Position numbers and translations under genes: made by a program. Below, piece by piece: positions 1-8,381 of a stretch of DNA of 64,000 bases; within the stretch, counting starts at the first letter, position 1; each line of letters begins with the position of its first letter. Origin of the DNA: Kitasatospora sp. CB01950 (GTDB lineage: Bacteria > Actinomycetota > Actinomycetes > Streptomycetales > Streptomycetaceae). The notes below the pieces were generated by a model. That model was not told the origin of the DNA and did not search any database. It saw nothing but the letters and a program-made list of their open reading frames with translations. The stretch is from positions 532,565 to 596,564 of the forward strand of contig NZ_LISX01000003.1 of the NCBI RefSeq assembly GCF_001905465.1. The letters run 5' to 3'.

Positions 1-126
1 TCCGGGGACGCCTCCCTGCTCGCCGCCGCCACGCCCGCCGGGCGCGGACGGCGCCGTCCGCGCGCCCCCGGCCGGCCTCGCGGCCCGACCCGGCCGCATC
101 CGTCTCCCGAGCAAGGACACCCGGAG

Positions 127-750
127 ATGCTCACTGCCCTGCCCGCGCCACGCTCCGTCACCGCGCGGACACGCGTCGACGACCCCACCGTCACCGCCTG
201 GGCGCTGGCCGCCCGGGCCGGCGACCCCGCCGCCGTCGAACGGTTCGTGCGTGCCACCCGCCCCGACGTCCGCCGGTTCGTCACCCACCTCAGCGGCGAA
301 CCCCAGGCCGCCGACGACCTCACCCAGGAGACCTACCTGCGGGCCCTGCGCAGCCTGCCGCGCTTCGAGGGCCGCTCCTCGGCCCGGACCTGGCTGCTGT
401 CGATCGCCCGCCGGACCGTCGTCGACCGCTTCCGCTTCGCCGCCCGCCGGCCCCGGCTGCTCGACACCGACGACTGGCAGAGCGCCGCCGAACAGGTCCA
501 GCGCCACCACCTGCCCGGCTTCGACGAGGGCATCGCGCTCGGCGAACTGCTCGACGCGCTGCCCGCCGAACGCCGCGACGCCTTCGTGCTGACCGCGCTG
601 CTCGGTCTGCCCTACGAGGAGGTCGCCGAACTGACGGGCTGCCCGGTCGGCACCGTCCGCTCCCGGGTCAACCGGGCCCGCGCCGTGCTGATCCGCAAGC
701 TCGCCGACGCGGAAGCGGCGGACCGCCCGCTGGCCGGCTGCGCGGCCTGA
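127..750 (+). CDS. ECF-family RNA polymerase sigma factor
   Basis: Predicted alternative sigma factor of 207 residues that would direct RNA polymerase to a small set of promoters. Region 2 lies at about residues 32-105 and carries the core-binding signature DDLTQETY (63-70). Region 4, about residues 130-195, ends in the helix-turn-helix segment VGTVRSRVNRAR that would read the -35 element. Length and two-region architecture are typical of ECF sigma factors. No zinc-binding anti-sigma gene follows: transcription appears to end at the hairpin just downstream, so the gene looks monocistronic and its signal is unknown. A purine-rich AAGGAC lies 9 nt before the ATG. The family assignment is firm; the subgroup and regulon are not readable here. 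Confidence 0.93.
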   Translation: MLTALPAPRSVTARTRVDDPTVTAWALAARAGDPAAVERFVRATRPDVRRFVTHLSGEPQAADDLTQETYLRALRSLPRFEGRSSARTWLLSIARRTVVDRFRFAARRPRLLDTDDWQSAAEQVQRHHLPGFDEGIALGELLDALPAERRDAFVLTALLGLPYEEVAELTGCPVGTVRSRVNRARAVLIRKLADAEAADRPLAGCAA

Positions 751-761
751 GCGGGCCCGGG

Positions 762-795
762 CAGGGGCGCCGGGCCGGGCGGTCCGGCGCCCCTG
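762..795 (+). terminator. Hairpin terminator after the sigma factor gene
   Basis: Perfect 12-bp inverted repeat CAGGGGCGCCGG / CCGGCGCCCCTG with a 10-nt loop, 11 nt after the sigma factor stop codon and followed by a T-rich stretch (TTCTGCCTTTT). It has the form of an intrinsic terminator and separates the sigma gene from the secreted protein downstream. Confidence 0.75.
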
Positions 796-894
796 TTCTG
801 CCTTTTCGCGTTGTCGGAGCCATGGCCGAACGATCTTGGTCGCTGCTACTGTGCCTGCGGTAAATCCGAACAGGCTTGTCCGACAAGGAGATTC

Positions 895-1305
895 ATGGGT
901 ATCCGACAGCGGGCGACGGCCCTCGCGCTCAGCGTCCTGGGCATGGCCGCGGGCATGGTCACCGTCGCCGCACCGGCCGAAGCGGCCTCCACTCCGAGCG
1001 GTGCGTGCGGCAGCGGCTACTACCTGATCGACCAGCACGCCCTCGGCTCGGTCGCCGACATCTACCTGTTCTACAACGGCTCGTCGAACTGCGCCGTCAC
1101 CTGGGTCCGGAGCCCGAACGGCACCCGGACGTACGACCTCCGGGTCCAGATCGAGCGCAAGAGCGACCTGGTGGTCGCGCCCGACGGCGGCTTCTACAAG
1201 TACTACGCCGGCCCGGTGAAGATCGGCGCCGCGAACACCTGCATCTCCTGGGGCGGCTCCGCGGAGGGCATCCGCTGGGCCTCCGGCTGGACGCACTGCG
1301 GCTGA
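895..1305 (+). CDS. Small secreted protein with four cysteines
   Basis: A 136-residue exported protein of unknown function. Residues 1-30 form a Sec signal peptide with a basic start (MGIRQR), a hydrophobic core and a predicted cut after AEA (28-30). The mature part of about 106 residues has four cysteines, enough for two disulfides, and is rich in Gly, Ser, Tyr and Trp, as in small secreted Streptomyces proteins. I chose the ATG at 895 because AAGGAG sits 4 nt upstream and the signal peptide starts there; an in-frame ATG at 811 would add 28 residues in front of the signal peptide. A strong hairpin follows. No catalytic motif was recognised. Confidence 0.8.
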   Translation: MGIRQRATALALSVLGMAAGMVTVAAPAEAASTPSGACGSGYYLIDQHALGSVADIYLFYNGSSNCAVTWVRSPNGTRTYDLRVQIERKSDLVVAPDGGFYKYYAGPVKIGAANTCISWGGSAEGIRWASGWTHCG

Positions 1306-1316
1306 CCCGACACACG

Positions 1317-1348
1317 ACCCCGGCCGGGCAGGGCTGCCCGGCCGGGGT
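1317..1348 (+). terminator. Strong hairpin terminator after the secreted protein
   Basis: Perfect 15-bp inverted repeat (arms 1317-1331 and 1334-1348, GG at the centre) beginning 11 nt after the stop codon and followed by TTC. The rest of the intergenic stretch to 1536 contains short direct copies of a TTCGGCCTGCCCGGGG-like sequence and no convincing gene. Confidence 0.8.
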
Positions 1349-1536
1349 TCGCCATGTCCGGGGCTCGGCCTGCCCGGGGGCCCGGGGTTCGGCCTGCCCG
1401 GGGCGGGGTCGGTCGGGCGGGGCGTGCGGTTCCCGGGTCCATCCGAAGGGGGCATTCGGCCGCGTGTCCTGGTGTGCGCGGCCCCGGGGTGCGGTGTCGT
1501 GGGGGCACATCGTCGATCACACCCCTGGGAGCACGC

Positions 1537-1788
1537 ATGTCCAACACCGCCGGCACCACCGTCACCGCCGCCACTGCCGTCACCGCCGTCTTCGCCGTCG
1601 AGGGAATGAGCTGCGGCCACTGCGAACGGACCGTCAGCACCGGACTCTCCGCACTGCCCGGCATCACCTCCGTCACCGCCGACGCCAAGGCCGGACGCGT
1701 CACCGTCACCGCCGCCGGGGACGTCGACGAACACCGGGTCCGCACGGCCGTCGACGAGGCCGGGTTCACCCTCACCGGACGGATCTGA
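1537..1788 (+). CDS. copZ: Heavy-metal-associated (HMA) domain protein, copper chaperone-like
   Basis: An 83-residue single-domain protein of the HMA/CopZ family, which carries Cu(I) to P-type ATPases or metal-responsive repressors in the cytoplasm. The metal-binding motif GMSCGHC is intact at residues 23-29 (Cys26 and Cys29). It is followed by the usual beta-alpha-beta-beta-alpha-beta pattern ending in AVDEAGF. I chose the ATG at 1537 because GGGAG lies 5 nt upstream and the product then matches the family length of about 70-85; an upstream in-frame start would add 61 low-complexity residues. No CopA-type ATPase or CsoR gene is adjacent, so the partner is elsewhere. The copper assignment comes from family knowledge. 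Confidence 0.85.
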   Translation: MSNTAGTTVTAATAVTAVFAVEGMSCGHCERTVSTGLSALPGITSVTADAKAGRVTVTAAGDVDEHRVRTAVDEAGFTLTGRI

Positions 1789-1997
1789 CCGCCGGAAAGC
1801 GGAACCCGGAAGACCGCGGGAACCCGGGCCCGGTCCGCCACGACTGCTGACATGTGACCGCAACCCGCGCCCCGGGCCCGCCCGCCGCACCGGCACCCCA
1901 CGTGCGTGCGGCGGGCCGTCGGGCGAGTGGCGTGGGCCCGGTCACCGGTGAGCCCCACCTCCCCACCACCCGTGTCGAGATTCAGGAGAGTTGGCCC

Positions 1998-3053
1998 ATG
2001 CGAACACGCGTCCTGTGCGGTCTGGCCGCCGGCGTGTCCCTGTTGGTGTCCGGTTGTGCGAGCGGCGGCGACGGGCCCGGGAGGTCGGTGACGGCGGTGA
2101 CGGCGGCCGGGTTCCCGGTGAAGGTGATGGACTGTCAGCGGCGGGCGACGAGCTTCGACGCCGCGCCCGGGCGGATCGTCACCAGCAACGCGGCGGCGTT
2201 GGAGATGCTGCTCGAACTGGGGGCCGGCGATCGGGTGATCGGTACCGGATTCCCGCCCGGGGCAGGGCAGTTGCCCGCCGAGGTGGCCGAGCAGGGAACG
2301 GCGATACCGGTGCTCGGGGAGACCGTGATCGCCAAGGAGAAGCTGCTCGGGTCCGGCGCGGACCTGTACATCGACAGTTTCGCCGCCATGGCCGGTGCGG
2401 GCGGCACCGGCGGGCCGCCGAGCGAGCAGGAGTTCGCCGCCGCCGGCATCAAGCACATGTACCTGCTGTCCACCGCCTGCGCGAAGAACGAGCAGACCGA
2501 CCTCGCCGAGGTCCAGCAGGACATCAAGCGCCTCGGCGCCGTCACCGGCACCCTCCCCGCCGCCGACCGGTTGGTCGCCGCCATGGACAGCAAGCTCGCC
2601 GAGGTCGCCGTCGGGCTCGGCCGGCTGCCCGAGGCGCAGCGGCCCGGCTACTTCTTCTTCGACTACGACGCCGGCGCCAAGCAGCCGACCGCCGTCTGCC
2701 GCAAGCAGATCGCCAACGCGATCATCACCCTCGCCGGGGCGCGCAACGTCTTCGCCGACTGCGACGCCGACTTCAAGCAGGTCGGCTGGGAGGACGTGAT
2801 CGCCAAGAACCCGGACTGGATCCAGCTCGGCGTCCGCAGCCGGGGCAGCGCGGACGCCGACCGCAAGGCGTTCGACGAGGCCGAGCAGTTCCTGCGCACC
2901 AACCCGGCGACCCGGAACCTCGCCGCCGTCCAGCAGGGCCGGTTCGTGCGGATCGGCTCCGAGGCGACCACCACCGCCGGCGTCCGCAACGCCGACACCG
3001 TGCAGCAGATCGCCCGAACCGTCCACCCGGAGCTGGTCGGGGGCGGTCGGTGA
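1998..3053 (+). CDS. ABC transporter substrate-binding lipoprotein (FecB/BtuF class)
   Basis: A 351-residue lipoprotein that would capture a metal-chelate ligand (ferric siderophore, haem or cobalamin) outside the membrane and deliver it to the permease encoded next. The signal peptide ends in a lipobox, LVSGC at about residues 17-21. The rest follows the FecB/BtuF bilobal fold: an N-terminal segment opening PGRIVTSNAAALEML, a middle lobe and a C-terminal lobe with ARNVF and WEDVIAKNPDW, typical of this family. I chose the ATG at 1998 because it starts the signal peptide and has AGGAG upstream. The stop overlaps the next start (TGATG), so the three genes 1998-4878 form one operon. The exact ligand cannot be read from the sequence. 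Confidence 0.88.
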   Translation: MRTRVLCGLAAGVSLLVSGCASGGDGPGRSVTAVTAAGFPVKVMDCQRRATSFDAAPGRIVTSNAAALEMLLELGAGDRVIGTGFPPGAGQLPAEVAEQGTAIPVLGETVIAKEKLLGSGADLYIDSFAAMAGAGGTGGPPSEQEFAAAGIKHMYLLSTACAKNEQTDLAEVQQDIKRLGAVTGTLPAADRLVAAMDSKLAEVAVGLGRLPEAQRPGYFFFDYDAGAKQPTAVCRKQIANAIITLAGARNVFADCDADFKQVGWEDVIAKNPDWIQLGVRSRGSADADRKAFDEAEQFLRTNPATRNLAAVQQGRFVRIGSEATTTAGVRNADTVQQIARTVHPELVGGGR

Positions 3054-4105
3054 TGGCGGTCCTGACGGCCGGAGGCATACGAACCCGCCGTACCCGGGCG
3101 GGAGTTCTGACGGCGGCGCTGCTGCTCGCGTTGGGGGTCGCGCTCACCCTCGCGGTCTGCCTCGGCAGTGTCGACGTCCCGGCGCGCGAGGTGTGGAGCA
3201 TCGTCGGCCGCCACCTGACGGGCGGCGGGGCGGGGAGCACCCATGACCTGATCGTCTGGCAGCTGCGCGTCCCGCGCGCCCTGCTCGCCGCGCTGGTCGG
3301 GGCCGGACTCGGGCTGGTCGGCACCGCCGTCCAGGCGCTGGTGCGCAACCCGCTCGCCGACCCGTACCTGCTCGGCGTCTCCTCGGGGGCCTCGCTCGGC
3401 GCGCTCGGGGCGATCGTGCTGGGCATCGGCGTCGGCGGGGCGCTCGGGCTGACCGTCTCCGCGGCCGCGTTCGGCGGGGCGCTGGGGTCGTTCGCTCTGG
3501 TGTGGCTGGTCGCCCGGCGCGGCGGCGGGTTCTCCCCGCTGCGGCTGGTGCTGTCGGGCATCGCCGTCGGCCAGTTCCTCGGCGGGCTGTGCAGCTACCT
3601 GGTGCTGCAGACCGGCGACGAACAGCAGACCCGCGGCGTGCTGTTCTGGCTGATGGGCAGCCTCGGCGGTGCGACCTGGAGCCAACTCGCCGTCCCGGCC
3701 GCCGCGGTGGCGCTCGGCGGGATCGCCCTGCAGGCCCGCGCCCGGGCGCTGAACGCGCTCGTCCTCGGCGACGAGACCGCCGCCGGCCTCGGCCTCGACC
3801 CCGACCGGCTGCGACGCGAACTCTTCGTCGCCACCAGCCTGTTGACGGGCGTGCTGGTCGCCGTGTCGGGGGCGATCGGCTTCGTCGGGCTGCTGGTGCC
3901 GCACCTGTGCCGGCTGCTCGTCGGCGGCGACCACCGGCGGCTGCTGCCGCTGTCCGCGCTCACCGGCGCCGTGCTGCTGATCGCCGTCGACACCGTCGCC
4001 CGCACCGCGCTCGACGCCCAGGAGGTGCCGATCGGCGTGGTCACCGCGCTGCTCGGCGCGCCCGTCCTGCTGTTCCTGCTCGACCGACGCCAGGAGAACC
4101 GGTGA
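3053..4105 (+). CDS. FecCD-family ABC transporter permease
   Basis: A 350-residue integral membrane permease of the FecCD/BtuC family, which forms a homodimeric channel for siderophores or cobalamin. The sequence is almost entirely hydrophobic helices. It has the family landmarks QLRVPRALLAALVGAGLGL near residue 70, RNPLADPYLLGVSSGA near 100, GFVGLLVPHLCRLLVGGDHR near 285 and a C-terminal GAPVLLFLL. The start overlaps the stop of the binding protein by one base, and the 3' end overlaps the ATPase start, so translation of the three subunits is coupled. Confidence 0.92.
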   Translation: MAVLTAGGIRTRRTRAGVLTAALLLALGVALTLAVCLGSVDVPAREVWSIVGRHLTGGGAGSTHDLIVWQLRVPRALLAALVGAGLGLVGTAVQALVRNPLADPYLLGVSSGASLGALGAIVLGIGVGGALGLTVSAAAFGGALGSFALVWLVARRGGGFSPLRLVLSGIAVGQFLGGLCSYLVLQTGDEQQTRGVLFWLMGSLGGATWSQLAVPAAAVALGGIALQARARALNALVLGDETAAGLGLDPDRLRRELFVATSLLTGVLVAVSGAIGFVGLLVPHLCRLLVGGDHRRLLPLSALTGAVLLIAVDTVARTALDAQEVPIGVVTALLGAPVLLFLLDRRQENR

Positions 4106-4878
4106 GACTCGCCCTCGACGATCTGCACGTCGCCCTCGCCGGGCGGGACGTGGTGGCGGGTGTCCACCTGGTCGCCGAGGCCGGGGAGATCGCCGGCCTG
4201 ATCGGGCCCAACGGCAGCGGCAAGTCCACCCTGCTGCGCGCCGTCTACCGGCACCTCGCGCCGAAGGCCGGCCGGGTCCTGCTCGACGACCGCGACCTGA
4301 CCGCCCTGCCCCGCGCCGCGGCCGCCCGCCACCTTGCGGCACTGCCCCAGGAACGCGGCGAGGCCTTCGAGTTGACGGTCCGTCAGATGGTGGCGCTGGG
4401 ACGGATTCCGCACCAGCGGGCGTTCGCCGCCGACAGCGCCGAGGACCGGGCGCAGACCGCGAGCGCCCTCGACCGGGTCGGCATGGCCGGGCACGCCGGG
4501 CGCCGCTTCGCGGAACTCTCCGGCGGCGAGCGCCAACGCGTTCTGCTGGCCCGGGCGCTCGCCCAGCAGCCCGATGTCCTGGTGCTGGACGAACCCACCA
4601 ACCACCTCGACATCCGGCACCAGGTCGAACTGCTCGCCCTGCTGCGCGCCCAACGCGCCACCACCCTGGTCGCACTGCACGACCTGAACGCCGCCGCGTC
4701 CGTCTGCGACCGCCTGCACGTGCTGGCCGGCGGCGTCCTGGTCGCCTCCGGGCCGCCGCGCGAGGTGCTCACCCCGGAGCTGCTCGCCGAGGTGTTCGGC
4801 GTGCGGGCCGCCGTCACGGCGCACCCGCTCACCGGCGATCCGCTGATCGCCTTCGACCACCGGGCACCGGCGGCGTGA
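4102..4878 (+). CDS. ABC transporter ATPase for FecCD-type importer
   Basis: A 258-residue cytoplasmic ATPase that powers the uptake system. Walker A (GPNGSGKST, about residues 35-43), the Q-loop segment LPQE, the ABC signature LSGGERQRV (about 138-146) and Walker B VLVLDEPTNHLD (about 158-169) are intact, followed by the switch histidine in ALHDLN. The length is standard for FecE/BtuD proteins. The GTG start at 4102 overlaps the permease stop in a GTGA junction. No further operon gene is coupled to it: 129 bp separate it from the next gene and contain a hairpin. Confidence 0.93.
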   Translation: MRLALDDLHVALAGRDVVAGVHLVAEAGEIAGLIGPNGSGKSTLLRAVYRHLAPKAGRVLLDDRDLTALPRAAAARHLAALPQERGEAFELTVRQMVALGRIPHQRAFAADSAEDRAQTASALDRVGMAGHAGRRFAELSGGERQRVLLARALAQQPDVLVLDEPTNHLDIRHQVELLALLRAQRATTLVALHDLNAAASVCDRLHVLAGGVLVASGPPREVLTPELLAEVFGVRAAVTAHPLTGDPLIAFDHRAPAA

Positions 4879-4947
4879 ACGCCGGGCCGTTCACGGGGAA
4901 CTGACGTTCATGGGGAATTGAGAGGTTGGGCTGCCACTATGGTGCGC

Positions 4948-4982
4948 GCCCGGCAGCCTCCCGCTCCGGGAGGCTGCCGGGC
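4948..4982 (+). promoter_or_regulatory. 15-bp hairpin between the uptake operon and the DUF2231 gene
   Basis: Perfect inverted repeat with arms 4948-4962 and 4968-4982 and loop GCTCC. It lies 69 nt after the ATPase stop and 9 nt before the ribosome binding site GGAAGGAG of the next gene. There is no T-tract. It could end the uptake operon or be a leader structure of the downstream gene; the sequence does not decide which. Confidence 0.55.
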
Positions 4983-5007
4983 CCGCCGGCCGGAAGGAGC
5001 TGCACCG

Positions 5008-5496
5008 GTGAACACGATCAACGGCCTGCCCACGCACATACTGCTGGTTCATCTGGTGGTGGTGTTCGTCCCGCTGACCGCACTCGCGCTGATCGTGTGC
5101 GCGCTCAGCCCGGCCGTCGCCCGCCGCGCGGGCCTGCTGCTGCCGGTACTCGCCTTCGTCACACTGGCCACCGTTCCGCTGACCAGTCACTTCGGCGAAT
5201 GGCTCGAAGGCAAGGTCGGGTCCAACGAACTGGTGCGCCGGCACGCCGAACTCGGCGACGGCCTGCTGCCCTGGGCGGGCGGACTGTTCCTGCTCGCCGT
5301 CGCCGTCTGGTGGTTCACCCGCACCGCCAACACCCGCCGGATCTCCACCGCCGTGCGGATCGGCGCCGGCGTGCTGTGCGCCGTGGTCGCCGTCGGCGCG
5401 GTCGTCGACGTGTACCGGATCGGCGACTCCGGGGCGAAGGCCGCCTGGCAGGACGCCCTGACCGGCGGCAGCACCGAGGGCGGCGACGGGCACTGA
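5008..5496 (+). CDS. DUF2231-type small membrane protein
   Basis: A 162-residue membrane protein with four predicted transmembrane helices at about residues 8-30, 38-55, 85-103 and 113-135. Between helices 2 and 3 is the polar segment ending RRHAELGDGLLPW, characteristic of the DUF2231 family as I know it. Members are small integral membrane proteins of unclear role, sometimes linked to redox or haem functions. The GTG start at 5008 has GGAAGGAG 8 nt upstream; the in-frame ATG at 4918 would put low-complexity residues and a hairpin inside the coding region. It converges on the peptide transporter operon, leaving only 7 bp between the stop codons. Confidence 0.75.
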   Translation: MNTINGLPTHILLVHLVVVFVPLTALALIVCALSPAVARRAGLLLPVLAFVTLATVPLTSHFGEWLEGKVGSNELVRRHAELGDGLLPWAGGLFLLAVAVWWFTRTANTRRISTAVRIGAGVLCAVVAVGAVVDVYRIGDSGAKAAWQDALTGGSTEGGDGH

Positions 5497-5503
5497 GCCG
5501 GGC

Positions 5504-6505
5504 TCAGGCGGCGTCCGGCCGGACGGGGAGCAGCGGCCGGTGGCAGGCGACGGCGTGGCCCGGGCCGACCGGGCGGGCGGCGGGCGTCTCGGCGGCGCAG
5601 CGCTCGTCGGCCAGCGGGCAGCGGGTGCGGAACCGGCAGCCCGACGGCGGGTCGAGCGGCGAGGGCGGGTCGGCCGGAAGCAGACCGGTGTCGCCCAGCG
5701 GGCGGCCCGGTTCGGGCACCGCGGCCAGCAGCGCGGCCGTGTACGGGTGCGCGGGCGCGGCCAGCACCGCCTCCGTGGGGCCGCGTTCGCACAGCCGGCC
5801 GAGCTGGAGCACCGCGATGTCGTCGCTCACGGCCCGCACCACGCCCAGGTCGTGGGTGATGAACAGGCTCGCCAGGCCGCGTTCCTCGGTCAGCCGGCGC
5901 AGCAGGTTGAGCACGGTGGCCTGGGCGGAGACGTCGAGCGCAGAGACCGCCTCGTCGGCGATCAGCACCCGCGGCTCGGCGGCCAGTGCGCGGGCGACGG
6001 CCACCCGTTGGGCCTGTCCGCCGGAGAGCTGGTCGGGCCTGCGGTCGCCGAACAGTTCCGGGGCCAGCCCGACGGCGGTCAACTGCTCGTCGACGACGGC
6101 GCGTCGGTCGCGTCCGCGCAGCAGGCCCGGGTGGGCGTCGAGGGGTTCGGCGACCAGGCCGCGGACGGTGCGGCGCGGGTTGAGCGAGGACATCGGGTCC
6201 TGCGGCACCATCTGCAACCTCGGCCGCAGCGACCGCAGTTGACGGTTCGTCAGGGACGCCAGGTCGGTTCCGTCCAGGGTGACGGCGCCGGCCGTGGGCG
6301 CGGGCAGCCGCAGCAGGGCCTTGGCGATGCTGCTCTTCCCGGAGCCGGACTCGCCGACCAGGGCCAGGGTGCGCCGCTCGTGCAGGACCAGGTCGATGCC
6401 GCTGACGGCGTGCAGCGGGCCGGAGCGGGTGCGGTGGACGACCTCCAGGCCGGTCGCCCGCAGGACGGCGGGGGAGGGGGCGGTCTCGACGGGCGTGGCG
6501 CTCAC
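5504..6505 (-). CDS. dppF: Dipeptide/oligopeptide ABC transporter ATPase (DppF/OppF type)
   Basis: A 333-residue ATPase, second of the two nucleotide-binding subunits of a peptide importer. Walker A GESGSGKSS, the signature LSGGQAQRV and Walker B VLIADEAVSALD are intact. The C-terminal oligopeptide-family extension is present, with the cysteine pattern CRFRTRCP...C...C. The GTG start at 6505 overlaps the stop of the first ATPase (GTGA). It is the last gene of the five-gene operon running leftward from 10871. An upstream in-frame extension reaching 7414 runs through the neighbouring ATPase gene and is not used. Confidence 0.92.
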   Translation of the reverse strand: MSATPVETAPSPAVLRATGLEVVHRTRSGPLHAVSGIDLVLHERRTLALVGESGSGKSSIAKALLRLPAPTAGAVTLDGTDLASLTNRQLRSLRPRLQMVPQDPMSSLNPRRTVRGLVAEPLDAHPGLLRGRDRRAVVDEQLTAVGLAPELFGDRRPDQLSGGQAQRVAVARALAAEPRVLIADEAVSALDVSAQATVLNLLRRLTEERGLASLFITHDLGVVRAVSDDIAVLQLGRLCERGPTEAVLAAPAHPYTAALLAAVPEPGRPLGDTGLLPADPPSPLDPPSGCRFRTRCPLADERCAAETPAARPVGPGHAVACHRPLLPVRPDAA

Positions 6506-7524
6506 GGGGTGCGCTCCAGGGAGGTCGGCGAGGCCGGGGCGGCCTCGGCGGTGAGCGGGAAGTGGCAGGACGCGGTGTGCGCCGGCCCGGCCGCACGGAC
6601 GGGCGGGGCGACGGTGGCGCAGACGGACCCGGCGCGGTCGCAGCGCGGCGCGAACGGGCAGCCTTCGACGGGCCGGGACAGGTCCGGGGGCGAGCCGGGA
6701 ATGGCCGGCAACTCCCGGCGCAGCGGGCCGGTGACGCGGGGCACCGAGCGCAGCAGCGCGGCCGTGTAGGGGTGGGCGGGGCGCTCGGTGACCTCCTCGG
6801 TGGGGCCGGTCTCGACCACCCGGCCGCCGTACATGACGGCGATCCGGCGGGCCCGCCCGTACAGCAGGCCGATGTCGTGGGTGATCAGCAGGGTGGCCAG
6901 GCCGCGGGTGGCGCGGTGGCGGTCCAACAGGTCGAGCACGGTGCGTTGGACGGTGACGTCCAGGGCGGTGGTGGGCTCGTCGGCGAGCAGCAGAACGGGG
7001 TCGCCGGCCAGCGCGGCGGCGATGCCGACGCGCTGGCGCAGGCCGCCGGAGAGCTCGTGCGGATAGCCGCGGGCCCGGCGGGCCGGGTCGGGGACGTCGA
7101 CGGCGGCGAGCAGTGCGGCGGCGGTGCGCAGGCGTTCGCGACGCGGCATCCGGCGGCGGTTGGTGAGGGACTCGGTGACCTGGTCGGCGATCCGCACCAC
7201 CGGGTTGAGCGAGGTCATCGGGTCCTGGTGGACCATGGCGATGCCGGTGCCGAGCAGTTCGGCGCGGCGGGCGGGGGCGGCGGTGAGCAGGTCCTCGCCG
7301 TTCAGCAGCACCTGCCCGGTGGACTCGGCGCGGACGGTGCGGGCGTGCACGCCGAGCACCGTCCGGGCGAGCACGGACTTGCCGGAGCCGGACTCGCCGA
7401 CCACGCCGAGGCACTCCCCGGCGTCGATGTGCAGGTCGACGTCGTGCAGGATGTGCAGCCGCCGGCCGTCGGGCGCGTGGATCGCCGTGTTCAATGAGCG
7501 GACGTCCAGGACCGGGGTGGTCAT
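6502..7524 (-). CDS. dppD: Dipeptide/oligopeptide ABC transporter ATPase (DppD/OppD type)
   Basis: A 340-residue ATPase, first nucleotide-binding subunit of the peptide importer. It carries Walker A GESGSGKSV, the signature LSGGLRQRV and Walker B LLLADEPTTALD. Its C-terminal oligopeptide/nickel-family motif has cysteines in CPFAPRCDRAGSVC and a final cysteine near the end, the pattern that holds an iron-sulfur cluster in related transporters. The ATG at 7524 overlaps the permease stop (ATGA) and the stop overlaps the next GTG, so subunit synthesis is coupled. The substrate could be peptides or other small polar compounds; the family does not define it. Confidence 0.92.
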   Translation of the reverse strand: MTTPVLDVRSLNTAIHAPDGRRLHILHDVDLHIDAGECLGVVGESGSGKSVLARTVLGVHARTVRAESTGQVLLNGEDLLTAAPARRAELLGTGIAMVHQDPMTSLNPVVRIADQVTESLTNRRRMPRRERLRTAAALLAAVDVPDPARRARGYPHELSGGLRQRVGIAAALAGDPVLLLADEPTTALDVTVQRTVLDLLDRHRATRGLATLLITHDIGLLYGRARRIAVMYGGRVVETGPTEEVTERPAHPYTAALLRSVPRVTGPLRRELPAIPGSPPDLSRPVEGCPFAPRCDRAGSVCATVAPPVRAAGPAHTASCHFPLTAEAAPASPTSLERTP

Positions 7525-8381
7525 CGGTTCACCGTTGCCTTCCGGGAGGGCGAACGCAGGTGCTCGCCGAGGTAGTTGAGGGCGAGGACGGTCAGGCACA
7601 GCACGGCGGCCGGGGCCAGCGAGATCCACGGCGCGCTGCCCAGGGTGGTGCGGCCCTCGGCGATGATCCCGCCCCAGGACGGCTGCGGCGGGCGCAGCCC
7701 GAAGCCGAGGAAGCTGAGCGAGCCCTCGGCGACGATGGCGACGGTGGTCGCGGTGAACGCGAAGGTCAGCGCGGCGGGCGCGACGTGCGGCACCACCTCG
7801 CGGCGCAGGATTCGCAGCGGCGCGGTGCCGATCATCCGGGCGGCCTGCACGAAGCCGCGCTCGCCGAGCGCCAGGACCACGGCCCGCACCACCCGGGTGA
7901 ACGCCGGGACGGTGAACAGGCCGATCAGGGCGCCGATCACGGTCAGGCTCGGGCCGCGCAGCGACACCGCGATCATCACCAGGATCAGCGTGGGCACGGA
8001 CATCAGCAGATCGGTGGCGAACCCGATGGCCTTGTCCACCGGGCCGCGGAACCAGCCCGCGGCCAGGCCCAGCACCCCGCCGCCCAGCAGACCGACCGCG
8101 ACGGTCAGTCCGGCGACGGCGAACGAGGCGCGGGCCCCGGCGACGGTGCGCTGCAGCACGTCCCGACCGCCGGCGTCGGTGCCGAGCCAGTGCCCCGGCC
8201 CGGGCGGCGCGGACGGCGCGGAGAAGTCGCCGTGCAGCGGGTCGAACCCGGGCAGCAGCGGCAGCAGCAGCGCCGCGAGCAGCACGACGGCCAGCCAGGT
8301 GACCGCGGCGAGCACACCCGCCGGCGGGCGGCGGCGGGCGGTGCGCGCCGGGCGGGCAGCGGTGGTCTCAACGGTGGCCAT
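7521..8381 (-). CDS. dppC: Peptide ABC transporter permease (DppC type)
   Basis: A 286-residue inner-membrane permease with an N-terminal transmembrane helix (residues 23-45), the DppC landmark GHWLGTDAGGRDVLQRTVAGA and a five-helix BPD_transp_1 domain containing the EAA-type loop ARMIGTAPLRILRREVVPH. It pairs with DppB to form the translocation path. The start overlaps the end of dppB by 14 bp, and the stop overlaps dppD in ATGA. Confidence 0.91.
   Translation of the reverse strand: MATVETTAARPARTARRRPPAGVLAAVTWLAVVLLAALLLPLLPGFDPLHGDFSAPSAPPGPGHWLGTDAGGRDVLQRTVAGARASFAVAGLTVAVGLLGGGVLGLAAGWFRGPVDKAIGFATDLLMSVPTLILVMIAVSLRGPSLTVIGALIGLFTVPAFTRVVRAVVLALGERGFVQAARMIGTAPLRILRREVVPHVAPAALTFAFTATTVAIVAEGSLSFLGFGLRPPQPSWGGIIAEGRTTLGSAPWISLAPAAVLCLTVLALNYLGEHLRSPSRKATVNR

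Noticed and set aside
811..894. Upstream in-frame start for the small secreted protein
   Set aside because: It would place 28 residues, including several cysteines, before a normal signal peptide; the ATG at 895 has AAGGAG at the right distance.
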